Shown one piece after another: positions 1 to 11,100 of a DNA stretch of 55,324 nucleotides; position 1 is the stretch's first letter; the number at the start of each line of letters is the position of its first letter. Source of the DNA: Intoshia linei (Eukaryota; Orthonectida; Rhopaluridae); assembly GCA_001642005.1 (NCBI GenBank), contig LWCA01000095.1, forward strand, positions 1 to 55,324, given 5' to 3'. The position numbers and the translations under genes are program-made. The notes beneath the pieces were generated by a model. It did no database searches. It was not told where the DNA came from and was given only the letters and a program-made list of their open reading frames with translations.

Positions 1-505
1 TTTAAATTCTAAAATTATACTTAACTTAAGGTGTCTTGAAAATTTAGCGAACACGATTTCATAGTATCTAATGATACATCTTTTGCTAACTTTTATAATT
101 ATGGAAATATTTTATATAGAGATTTACATTGTCAAATTTTACTCAAGGTGTGTTGAAAATAAAATGAACAACTTACACTTAAATATAGATTTAGACTTTA
201 ATTTAAATACAGTATTCTATTTCTAATAATTAGATTTAATTAAATTTTATTAATAAGAATGAAACAAATTAAATTCATATCAAATTCAAGTTATCTTTCA
301 AGCATACTTTATAAAAGTGGTTTTCAAATTTTCTGTATTAGCGACCCCTAATGAACATTTCTTTATATTTCGGTATTTATTTTAACTTTATTTTAAAATG
401 TTATGTTACCAAGGAACCATTACAGAACACTTTGTTAGAAAAGTCACGTTACGCCACTGATATTTACATGCTATTAGTATATTCATAACATTTTAACAAA
501 AACTT
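1..505. other. AT-rich non-coding stretch
   Basis: No exon, RNA gene or clear repeat is visible here. The three-base splice-like motifs that fill the next 7.4 kb are absent, so any larger 5' exon of that array lies outside the window or is too short to recognise. Confidence 0.5.
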
Positions 506-1173
506 AGCTAGTAAACTTAAAATATTTTAATAAAATTTTAACGAAAATTTCAGTCAAAACTGTAATGGCATGGATAAATTGAAATTAATAGAGGGTAATA
601 TTTTTTCCAATAAAAATTTTATTTACTATATTACTTCAATTTAACTAAAGATGGTATGTTACAAAAAAGTACTATCTGTTATTTTATACTGATTACTATA
701 GCAAGTAAATTATATTGTTATTTATAATTATTATTTTACTGTGTTTTAGTGGGTACCTAGATTAAATATTAATAAATTGATTATGCAATTGTTTAACAAA
801 GTATGCATAATTAGTATTATGTAATATAATATGTATTAAATATTTTTAGATATGTATAAAAGTAATTAAATACACCGTATATAATTTATTTAATAATAAA
901 TAACAGTGGTTCACAAATCATGCAATAGGATGGGTTCTTTGTAAATTGACAATTTCATGAAAAATGTTTAATTAACAACTTAATTTGTAAATAAATAAAC
1001 ATTTTTGGTATTGCTATTTTTGTATTTGAGAACCATTATTTATAATGTACCTTATAAATGTATTATGTTTATGTTTTTAAGTAAATCAATATTCTATGTA
1101 CAGTTTTGTGTAATTTATATATTGATTGTTTAATTAATTTATTTTTTCTATATATTTATACTTTTCAATACAG

Positions 1174-1188
1174 TAAAGGAAGATGATG
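1174..1188 (+). other. Putative 15-nt microexon
   Basis: A good acceptor (CTTTTCAATACAG) is followed by 15 bases and a GTATTT donor. Two of its three frames contain a stop (TAA or TGA). The third reads K-E-D-D and is the same phase that stays open through the surrounding triplet motifs. Confidence 0.4.
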
Positions 1189-2004
1189 GTATTTTATCAT
1201 TTGATCAATATAACATGTTAAACCACTACTTAATGCATTAATAATATAACTAAAGCATGTTTACATTATTAAATGTTTAAATTATGTTAATAAACATATA
1301 CATTTAATCCTTGGAATAATTTTTTTTAAAACGTGAGTTATAGACAGTAAAATTATTGTTTATAGAATACTAAGACTAGGTTTATATGATAATTTATAAT
1401 ATAAAAATATTAGGAAGTAAATTTCATCAATTANTAATTAATATATTAGTATATAATATATAATAATATATATACGATATAGAGTCGAAACTCTTAAAAA
1501 TTACAACTATTAACAAAAATTTAATTGTTGAAAGGATTTAAATATATATACAGGTGTATGTATTATATTAGATGTATGTATTATTAAATTAACAAATAAT
1601 AATAATTTCAAAACAATTCTACGATATCCGATTAAAAATGGCAATTCATTGTATCAGTTGATCAAATATTTATTAGAAAAATCTAAAAAATAATAAAAAA
1701 CTGACTTGTCCCACTACTATCAAAAACATTGAACAGTTGTGCAATAAATCTTTCCAAATATGGGCAGATCACACAATATTTAGACGAACTACGTGTTTCC
1801 CTGTTGGTTCGTATTTTAATATAATTATTATAATATTTCTCAATTATCTAATATCTTATCTGATATAATATTAAGGTTGTAAATTATTCGTATTTACTCA
1901 GGCCATAGTTCATATTTTATAAAATAATAATGTTATATGTTAATTTTAATCAATTTTAGTTGGTAATAATTATATTGTCAATATTATTAATGGCGAGAAT
2001 TCAA

Positions 2005-2805
2005 TATATATGTTACCGTCCGTTTGGAGTTTCAGTCATTATAAAGAATTTTCTTTAATTTTAAATTTTTTCCATATCCATCATTCAAAAATGCACTTTT
2101 ACCAATCCTTAAGGAAAAAATCCACTTTTACTAACCCTTATGGGAAATAATAATTTCTGAAATACAATCCTAATTATGGGTAATTATGTTTATTAAAATG
2201 AAATATAATGTCCAATATTAACGTTTCCACTTCTCTAGATATCTGGAGATTATAGAAACATAATGTTTATTCATGATTTTTTGTTAAAAATATTTTATTG
2301 CATTATGCTACTAACTTAGCTAACTAACTTACTATTGCATTAAAAAAACTACGCACCTACAAAAAAAACACAATATAATTAACACCCTAATGTACTTAGC
2401 TATATTAATGCTTTGTAAAAAATAAATAATCTTAGTGCAGAATCTGCACTGAAAAAATGACGTGTTGTCAATAGATAATTAAAATTTTTTTTAATTCAAA
2501 CTGCTTTATTTAGTTTTTTTAAGGTCATGAGTATTTTTTATTAAAGGTTGATGAAAGTATGTTTTTTCCTTAAGGGTTGGTAAAGTGGATTTTTCACATA
2601 AGGGGTTAATAAAATTGCGTTTTTCTCATACGGGTTGGTAAAATTGCATTTTTCCCATAATGGTTGGTAAAAGTGGATTTTTAAATAATGGATATTGAAA
2701 AAATTCCAAATTAAAGAAAAGTCTTCATAATGACTGAAATGGCAAAATGACTGTTTCATTCATTTTTCAGAATGACTGAAACTTTAAACGTACGGTAACA
2801 TATAA
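2005..2805. mobile_element. Foldback-type element with ~30-bp arm repeats (copy 1)
   Basis: The two ends are long inverted copies of each other. ATATGTTACCGTCCGTTTGG near 2008 and its complement near 2803 (ACGTACGGTAACATAT) bound arms that both continue with a TTTCAGTCATT motif. Each arm is built of units like TTTTACCAACCCTTATGGG, in opposite orientation left and right. The reading frame at 2541-2759 is only translated repeat units. No transposase is present, so it is non-autonomous. The architecture resembles foldback elements; the family name is inference. Confidence 0.6.
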
Positions 2806-4986
2806 ATGAATTACAGCATAATTATTATAATATAAGAAATTACACTTAGCAAGTAAAATATAATTTAAACAGAAAGGTTAAATATTAAATAAATTTTTGA
2901 ATTTAGACAGTAACATGTTAAAACTAATTATTGTGATTATTTTCATTTATTAATGTAATTCGATCATTTCCATTAATGTTATCTTAAATAGAATGTAAAA
3001 TAATAATTTATAAATATTTATTAATATTTCATAATAACAATAGTAATCAGATTTATTATTATAAAATGATTAGTCGGTAACATAATTATAATTATGTAAA
3101 ATCGCAAAAAATTTAAAATGAATCAATTTAATTTTCTGCTAACAATTAGTGGGTATATAAATTATTTTTCATTTTTTTATATCCAACTTTTTAATTATTT
3201 TTTTTTAGAATGTATTTTATCATTAAATATTTATAATATGATTACAGGGTGGCTATTTTCAACATGTCTATAGACAAAAACCATTAAGCAGAGATTTTGT
3301 TAAATCTTTCAGAATCATCTTAAAATTACCAATAAAAGTGACATTTTGCATTAATTTTATTTGAAATATAAACTAAAATATAGGTATCAGTCAATAATGA
3401 CTTATACAGACCACTTTGTCGTTTTCTTTAAACGTCCCACCATTATTTTAAAATTATATTTTATATTAGATGGTTAATATTACATTTTAAAGTTTCTAGG
3501 ATATTGTTATAAATACATATATTGCCGTATATAGTTTGTAAAATTCATTTAATTATTCATTATTAGATTTTTAATTTGTTAATAAAAGACTATTGATGTA
3601 TACTTTAGTGGGTAATACTGTTTATTCTGATCTATGACGCAAAAAAAGCTAATAAAATCATGTGTATAATAACAGGTGTTCCGCGGACCAACAGTGACTT
3701 ACAGAATAATTTTCTGGCCATTTGAGTAAATATGTAAATTATTTATTTTTCGAGTTTTAAACACCGTTTTTCGCATTTTCCACTATAATTGACTCATTAT
3801 AATTATTTTAATGCTAAATTTTCAGATCGTTCCGGATTTTAATTTATTGAATATACTAGAACCGTTCCTTTTTAGTTAAAATAGAAATGTATCATCTATA
3901 AATTTTGAAAAACGGGCCAGTATAATTTTTTGATATAAAAAAAAAGGTTGCCGACCCCTCAAGTAGATTATTAAGATGTTAATTTTAAAAATTTTACATA
4001 ATTATAATAAAAAAAATAAATGATTATATTTCAGCAAGTAAATAATATTACATACTATTGTAAATGAAAATATATTTATAATATTTATTTAGTTGGATGT
4101 AATGATATAAAATTAATTTAATTTAGTTTACTTACATTATAAATATTTTAAATTATATCTTCTCATTTATTTCAATTAATTTCAATTTATTTTAATTCTA
4201 GTCTGTAATTTTCCATTATTAATACATTTAATCATATTAATACTATTGCTAGTTGGTATATACTTTTTATACTTTTTGAATAACACAATTATCATAACTA
4301 TAAAATTAATATTTAATACATGTATGATAACTTAATAATATTCAGTCGGTAACATTTACTTGTAGCATTAATTCAAAATCATCAACTAAATTTTAAATTT
4401 ATTTTTTCATCTTTATTAATTCTATATCTTTAGGGCGTATATTTAAATATTAATAATAATTTTTTATCATAATGTAATGATCGTGTAGTCACTAAATTGT
4501 AGTGCAATGTATTGAATTTCATTGATGTATTTTATCAAGTAATTTATTAATCAACATAGAAAGTAATTTTTTACCTCTTTCTATTTTTAAATACAATATA
4601 TAATCATATTATAATTCAGTGAGTAATACATTTTATAAAATGTTATGCATTTATTGATAGAACCATATTTGATATATCAAAATTATAATTTATTGAAAAC
4701 GTTAAAATTAAAAATTAACTCGTATACAATATGTAATATGTATCTAATTTTGTATATATATAAGTATATACATATATATTAATAAAACTATTTATAATAA
4801 TCTACATTTTCAAGTATGTATTTTTAAAAATTTTTATAATAATAATTTAAATTCAAATTTCTAATACTTTTATTAATAAAAAACAGATGGTAATTTAAAT
4901 AAATAAATATTCATGTCGTTCTAAGCCGCCAAGTCCATCTAATTAACTTAAGCGAATTAAGTATATATAATAGGGTATTATCCTAG

Positions 4987-5001
4987 TTAACGAGAATAAA
5001 A
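4987..5001 (+). other. Putative second 15-nt microexon
   Basis: The acceptor TATTATCCTAG precedes 15 bases and a GTATTT donor, the same length and donor as the candidate at 1174. In the array phase it reads N-E-N-K. The acceptor is less T-rich than in the other candidate, so this one is weaker. Confidence 0.3.
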
Positions 5002-5419
5002 GTATTTTTGCCATATGAGTTCATTTTGTATTCTTTACAAATATGTAAATTCTCAGACTTCAATTGTTAACGTAACCCGCGCAAAACCATAACAACTTAG
5101 GAAATATATGAAAAATAGTTACAAAAAGTAAAGTTCCAATTTGAGTCAAATTTCTAGTATTATATCACAGATATTAGTGTTATACAAAGTGGCATAGCTA
5201 AGTCTGAACATGATTGATGAAAATATACAAAAATTTTTAATTTTTCTTATTCAGCTTTTAACATTCAGTTTTGTTATTTTAGTGATTTATTATTAATTAT
5301 AATTATATATTGTACATTATTATGTCATATTATAATTAAATTTAATCAATTTTAATATCTTTAGTCAGTAATAATTAAAATCACTTAATCCTTACTTATA
5401 TAATATGCTACACAATTTT

Positions 5420-6300
5420 TGATTGTGTGTGTGTTCCACTTTATTTAAATAACTACCCGTCTTAGAATTTTATAAACTCCACATTTCAATTACAGTTTTT
5501 TCCGGGATGTTCGCAAATTAAATTTCAACCTCCCAAACTCACATCTTAAGAATCACAGGGTTCTTTTTTTAATGAAAACAGCCATAGAATTTAAAAAAAA
5601 TTACAGGGGTACAGTTGTATCCTGTTAACACACACAAAAAATTTCAATCCGAATAAGTGACAGTACAGTTGTATCCTGTTAACACACATAAAAAATTTCA
5701 ATCCGAATAAGTGACGACCTTGACGGTCAAACAAGCATTTTAGTATTCATATATTTTTTTCCGACATATTTTATTAAAACAAAAAATGTGAAATAATTAA
5801 CGGTCCGAAAAATAAAAAAAAAATTATTCTGATAGAGCTTATTCCAGTTGATATAAATACAAAAGATCAACCCGAGAAATCTACGCATTTCCGATGAAAA
5901 ATAATTTTTAATATATTATCAACCAATATTTTTTAAATATTTCGATTAAAATAAAAATTGAAAATGTAAATTTGATCCTACAATTTTAAAAATAAAGTAC
6001 AGTGAACGTCTACACATTTTCAATAAAGAAATATGGGTGAAAATCTATATAATTCATTTCTTCGGAATTTTTTTCATTGCTACAAAATTTTTTAATTTCA
6101 AATTCTCATTTTCAAAAAATTTTGAATAAAATTTAAATAGAAACTAAACAACAAAACTAAAAGTAATACAGTTATTTTTCACCAAGAATCGTAGATTTCT
6201 CGGGTTGAACTTTTGTATTTATATCAACTGGAATAAGCTCTATCAGAATAATTTTTTTTATATTTTTCGGACTATTAATTATATCAAATTTTTTGTTTTA
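5420..6300 (+). repeat. Dispersed AT-rich repeat family R1, palindromic copy
   Basis: This is a copy of the family also found at 12140, 24285, 38800, 49255 and 52510. Hallmarks are TTTTTTCCGGGATGTTCGC, TCCTGTTAACACACAC and GCTTATTCCAGTTGATATAA. The segment 5795-5910 returns inverted at 6180-6300 (AGCTCTATCAGAATAA versus its complement), making a large hairpin. It sits in the largest gap (5367-6380) of the triplet array, so it probably inserted there. Confidence 0.6.
5611..5718 (+). repeat. Two-copy direct repeat, 54-bp period
   Basis: ACAGTTGTATCCTGTTAACA and the following bases through GAATAAGTGAC occur at 5611 and again at 5665 with almost no differences. This is a recent local duplication inside the R1 copy; other R1 copies carry the unit once. 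Confidence 0.75.
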
Positions 6301-7945
6301 CAAATTTTGTTAATATAATATTCATTATTTTTACTGCATTAAAATACAAATTTAACCATATGTAAAATCATTATTTTAGAGCGTAATATTATATGTACAA
6401 TACAAAATACAATTGTAAATTTAACATAAAATTTAATTCCATCTTCGCGGAACGTTTTTTAATGTACTTCTGTACTATGCTAAAAATCCTTTGAAACAAA
6501 ATAAATTTTTTTGTTAAGTTTATTGAATAAATCATAAATTTAGGATTCCATTCATTTAAACTTTCCGCCTTAATTCTGATACAATTTCAATATTTATTAT
6601 AATTAATGTTCAAAAGTGCACTAACAAAAATATTTTAATATTACATCAGTCACATTAGGAATGATGCTCTTTATATACAACGACATTTGAGATATACATG
6701 TAGTGCATCATTATTTTTTCATTGTACTTTTTTATCTGTACGATTGAGGTTTACGATAATTAATTAATCGATTAAGATTTCGAATACTACAAAAAACAAA
6801 AAATGTTATTAAACCGTGTTATACAGGCCCAGTAGTGCCGTATATATGGTCATAATGTTAATTTATTATAATTATAATATCCTATGCTGTACCGTTCATG
6901 TAGAATTAAAAAATTTATTACAGCAAGTAAATAACTCTTATTTACAATATATACAATTTAACTTGTAAAATAAATATTATAACAAATTTTTTGAATACGT
7001 AACAATCTTTTTATTTGATATTAATTAAAAAAATTGTCATTACTTGGAAAAATATATAATTTTAATTATGAAAAATGATTCATTAATAAAATTAAAAAAA
7101 CTAATAAACTTTTAATGAGTTACTAATTAAGTACAAATGAAAAATTTTACGAAAGTAAACAATTCTATTGTACAAGATATTTACAATAATTTATTAAGAT
7201 ATACAATGTACATTATATTATCGTATGTTAATAATTTAATTTAATTGTTTTCAGAGAGTAATAAAACTTTAATATTTTATATGCATTTTTATTATTGAAA
7301 AAAAGACATATTTTATTTATAATAAAAATTTAAATATTAATTTTTTAATCAATTTCAGTTGGTAAATTAATTAATATAAATAAATGAATTCTGATTATCA
7401 AATCAGAAAATATCCCAAAATCATAAATTTAAAATTTTTAAGTATAAAAATGGTAGCATAAATATAAATACAATTCATAATGCGATAAATTTAAGATTGT
7501 AAATTATTATTTATAAGTATCTTAAACTGAATAAAATTTTTCAGTTTTAAATTGGACCTTCCAATATACGAAATAATGTATTAAAAATGAAAAAAAATGA
7601 TAATTATAATTTATAAATTAAATAGATAGTAATATTATTATTATACTCATGTTTAATTGATATTATCACACACTAAATAAAATGTATTTAATATAGTATG
7701 ATTTAATAATTTGAAAACGTAAAGCTGGTAAATCATAAGACTAAAATTATAATTTTACAATACATATATTGTACTATACAGATGTATAATTAAATTTAAC
7801 ATTACAGACAGTAAACGAATATATTAGATCGATTAAATAGAATTATATAATTATTCCTTTTAATTTTATATTATTAATGATAGAAGGTATTAGAAAAATT
7901 ATTATGCTTATAAATATACATTATAAACTAAATCTATCAATATAG

Positions 7946-7969
7946 GATTCTGTAATTATTTACAATAAA
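7946..7969 (+). other. Possible terminal exon with stop and poly(A) signal
   Basis: After the acceptor CAATATAG at 7945, the phase used by the upstream triplets reads a few codons and reaches TAA at 7966-7968. That stop overlaps an AATAAA at 7964-7969, as expected for a compact 3' end. An alternative is a 6-nt exon (7946-7951) followed by the donor GTAATT. The convergent ANKUB1 gene ends at 8136, leaving little room for anything longer. Confidence 0.3.
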
Positions 7970-8135
7970 ACTATAAATATATAACTTAATGTACCTTATA
8001 CATCTTAGATAAATATGGAAGAATCAATGATGACGATTTATAAGGAAGTATCGAATAATAGTTTTAAAAAAATTAAAATAAATTTAAAAAAATCAGTTGT
8101 TTGAATTTTATTTACAAATATAGATATTTAGATAA

Positions 8136-11100
8136 TTAGACATTTTTCGCAAACAAAACGTCCCTTTTAATAGCATTTTTAATACCTATGGCTATCATAT
8201 CTTCGGCTTGTTTAATTTGTTGAATCCAAGGTTTTTCTTTGAATTTGTTTGTGACATTGACACATTTTTGTGCAAAATCGTAACAATCCATTGATGTATG
8301 CTTTTGGAACTTTTTGACTTCAAGTCTTACACTTTTTTTAAGACTTGGAAATCTTTTTAAAGATTTGGTAGATTTAAAATTAAGTTTAGGTAAAACAGTA
8401 TTACCAAATTTGCTTGAAAAACTTGGTCGAATACTTTCTTTATCAATATTTTCTTCCTTAATTTCTGTCAACTTTTTGTCTGAATTAGATTTTATAGTAT
8501 TTTTTTCAGTTTTATTTTGACTTTCAGTTTTATCTTCTCTGCTTTTTAGTTTACTCCTAATGTGTGAATGAGTTTGAAATGAATTAAAAGAGTCGTTGTT
8601 GGATAATTCTTCAGTTTTTTTTTGATTATTTTGTCTAAAATAGTTTTTTACTTCTATATTCTGATGTGTTATTTGGTGTTTTAGTTTTTCTTTTTCTACA
8701 TAATTTAATGACCTCATGGATGATTCTCCGTATCCATCAATCTAAATAAATATATTCGAATATTTGAATATTTGAAAAATTTTTTCATTAATTGTATTTT
8801 AACTATAGTATTTTCTCTAAAATTCGCCAACTCTCCTTCAAAATATTTATTGAAAAATAAATTTTTTAGTCTAAAGCAGTGCTTCCCAATCGTGGGTCAG
8901 GCCCACTGATGGGACATGAGGACATTTTTTGTGTGATCTTAAAAATATTACGAATTTATAGGATTATGAAAACTTTAGATTAATTTATTATTAGATGTTT
9001 ATATAGAAAATATTTTATCCAATAATCAGTCATTTCATTTAGTTAAATAAATCCAGTTACAGAATTAGCAAAAAACAATATTAACATTATAAAAAAACAA
9101 TATAAATCATTTTATAAGAGATATTCTTAACCCCAACCATTTTTACTAAAAATCAAAATTTACCAACCTTTAAGGGAAAAATTCAAATTTTACCAACCTT
9201 TAATGGAAAAATTTAATTTTAAAAGCTCTTTAGGGAAAATCCCAACTTTACCAGCCTTTAAGGGAAAAATTCAGTTTTAACAACTCTAAAAGGAAAAATT
9301 CCACTTTTACCAACCTTTAAGGGAAAAATCCCAATTTTACCCACCCTTATGGGAAAACCCACTTTTACAATGGAAAAATCGAGTTTTTGTTTTTGAGTTA
9401 TATCATCCACTACTGACCCAAGTTAAAATTGAAATATTAAGATACCATATTATACCTACAAACCATATTACAAAAAAATTATAAATAGTCTATGGTGTTC
9501 ACACCAGAGAATATGTTTTTATGATAACAGAGTATGATATGATATGATAATAGAATGTAATTATGGCAATAGTATAGTATTGTAAAATATTTTACAAAAG
9601 CATTTTTTGTCAGTTTCAATATATACAAAACATTCAATTTAAATACTGACAGTATATTTTAAGTACTGACAAAATATTTTTTTTTACTGTCCTTTCAATT
9701 TAAATACTGACAATCCATTATATTAACTGAGATACTCCGCAATTCTGTAAAATTGAATTTTTCCCTTAAAGGTTGGTAAAACTAGAATTTTCCTTTTAGG
9801 CTTGGTAAAACGGGAATTTTTTGTTTTAGGGTTGGTAAAACTAGATTTTTCCCTTAAAAGTTGAAAAAACTAGAATTTTAGTTTTATTCCATTGCCATTT
9901 CTATTTCCATTTTCTTATTTAGCAGAATGCGGTTTAGTGCTGCTTTAGACTTACAAAACTGTTTGTAATAACAAAATAGATAAATAGACTCCAAATTTCA
10001 AAACGAGGAGATCTACGTTTACAGCTTACAACATTAGTGCATTATATTAAGATAATCTGTAAAAATCTTCAGGTTAATCATCTCATAAATTCTAAAAAAT
10101 AAATATATACATTATTATTGTTTTTATAATTATTTTATAATAATTTGCTCAAAATTCCACAATAATAGCTTTCCATTTCTAATTTATTAGAAAATTATAG
10201 TTTTTAATAAAAAGTAATAATTTAATTAAAATACTTTTTTGTGAGTGAACTGTTGTATCATCCCCAAAAAATTTAGCGGTTAGGTCAAATATTTGTTCAG
10301 TGGGGCCTGGGATTTTTTAAGAGTGAAAGTGGGACCTGGCATAAAAAAAGTTGGGAAACACTGGTCTAAAGTATTTACTACTACAGATATATTCTGTATA
10401 ATTACAGATAATACTTTATTATTTACTATTTTACTTTATATAAGTATAAATTCATGATCATTACCAGTACGTTTAAACCTACAATAGAACTGATGTTGAG
10501 ATTTCGTTTGTTCATTTTTAATGATGATTTCCAATGGCCATAAACTGTCAAAACCTTTTCACGTGCTTCTTCACACCACCGTTTCATTTTTGTAAATATA
10601 GATAAAGGAATAACTGTATTTTTGGTATAATTTATTTTACTCCATTGCTTGGTTAGTAGAAATGACGCCGTGTTACGTTGTTGGCTTCTTAAAGCTATAT
10701 TTAATGGAGTGAGATTATTCCCATCTCGAGCAAAAACGAATATAACATTGTGGTTTACAAAACAGCGCAAAACACCCAATTGACCTTGTTCAGCTGCAAC
10801 ATGCATTGGTGTTCGGTAATAATCAATATGGTGTTGTGTTTCGAAAGGTTTACTCCACAGTTTTAATGGATGATATCCGGACTATTTTAACATTTTATTT
10901 AATATTAAACTGATAATGTTGATAAATGAAATTTTTAAAATATAAACTAATAATAAAAAAACCATTTCGTCCGGTCTAACCACTTGTTTTAGTAAAGTTA
11001 ATGCCAAATCCACTAGATTTATGATTATTAATATAATATAAAATATAAATTTTATAAAAGGATCTTTACATACAATTTATGCTACACACTATACCAATTT

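Larger units (their letters stand above)
506..7951 (+). other. Array of putative 3-nt microexons (AG-NNN-GTAA/GTAT)
   Basis: Over 30 places read acceptor-like (T/C)AG, three bases, then a donor-like GTAA, GTAT or GTAC. Position of the triplet and triplet: 508 CTA, 592 AGG, 702 CAA, 750 TGG, 1344 ACA, 1414 GAA, 1960 TTG, 2850 CAA, 2907 ACA, 2992 AAT, 3074 TCG, 3150 TGG, 3209 AAT, 3470 ATG (donor GTTAAT), 3609 TGG, 4035 CAA, 4202 TCT, 4253 TTG, 4346 TCG, 4434 GGC, 4560 AAA, 4620 TGA, 4887 ATG, 5365 TCA, 6380 AGC, 6924 CAA, 7255 AGA, 7359 TTG, 7626 ATA, 7725 CTG, 7808 ACA, 7884 AAG. Longer members are 4093-4098 (6 nt), 1174-1188 and 4987-5001 (15 nt each); all lengths are multiples of three. Many acceptors follow a T-rich run (TTTTTTTAG at 3208, GTTTTCAG at 7254). 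Joined in order, one frame (every intron in phase 1) stays open to a stop near 7966, while the other two hit stops early. That these are real exons is inference. The product is unrecognised; the middle would contain a hydrophobic patch (VAIGFFVGQM). Confidence 0.45.

Noticed and set aside
815-820. 6-nt candidate exon (TATTAT) in the microexon array
   Set aside because: AG...GTAATA fits, but the local sequence is low-complexity and the acceptor is poor; left out of the chain.
1876-1878. AAG-GTT-GTAAAT and similar AAG-type sites (651, 4815, 7496)
   Set aside because: AAG is a weak acceptor and the context lacks a T-run; they would not alter the open phase but are too uncertain.
2541-2759. 72-codon frame with repeated NPYEKNA-like units
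   Set aside because: It is a translation of the foldback-arm minisatellite.
5049-5069. 15-nt AG...GTAACC candidate
   Set aside because: It introduces a stop in the only open phase of the array.
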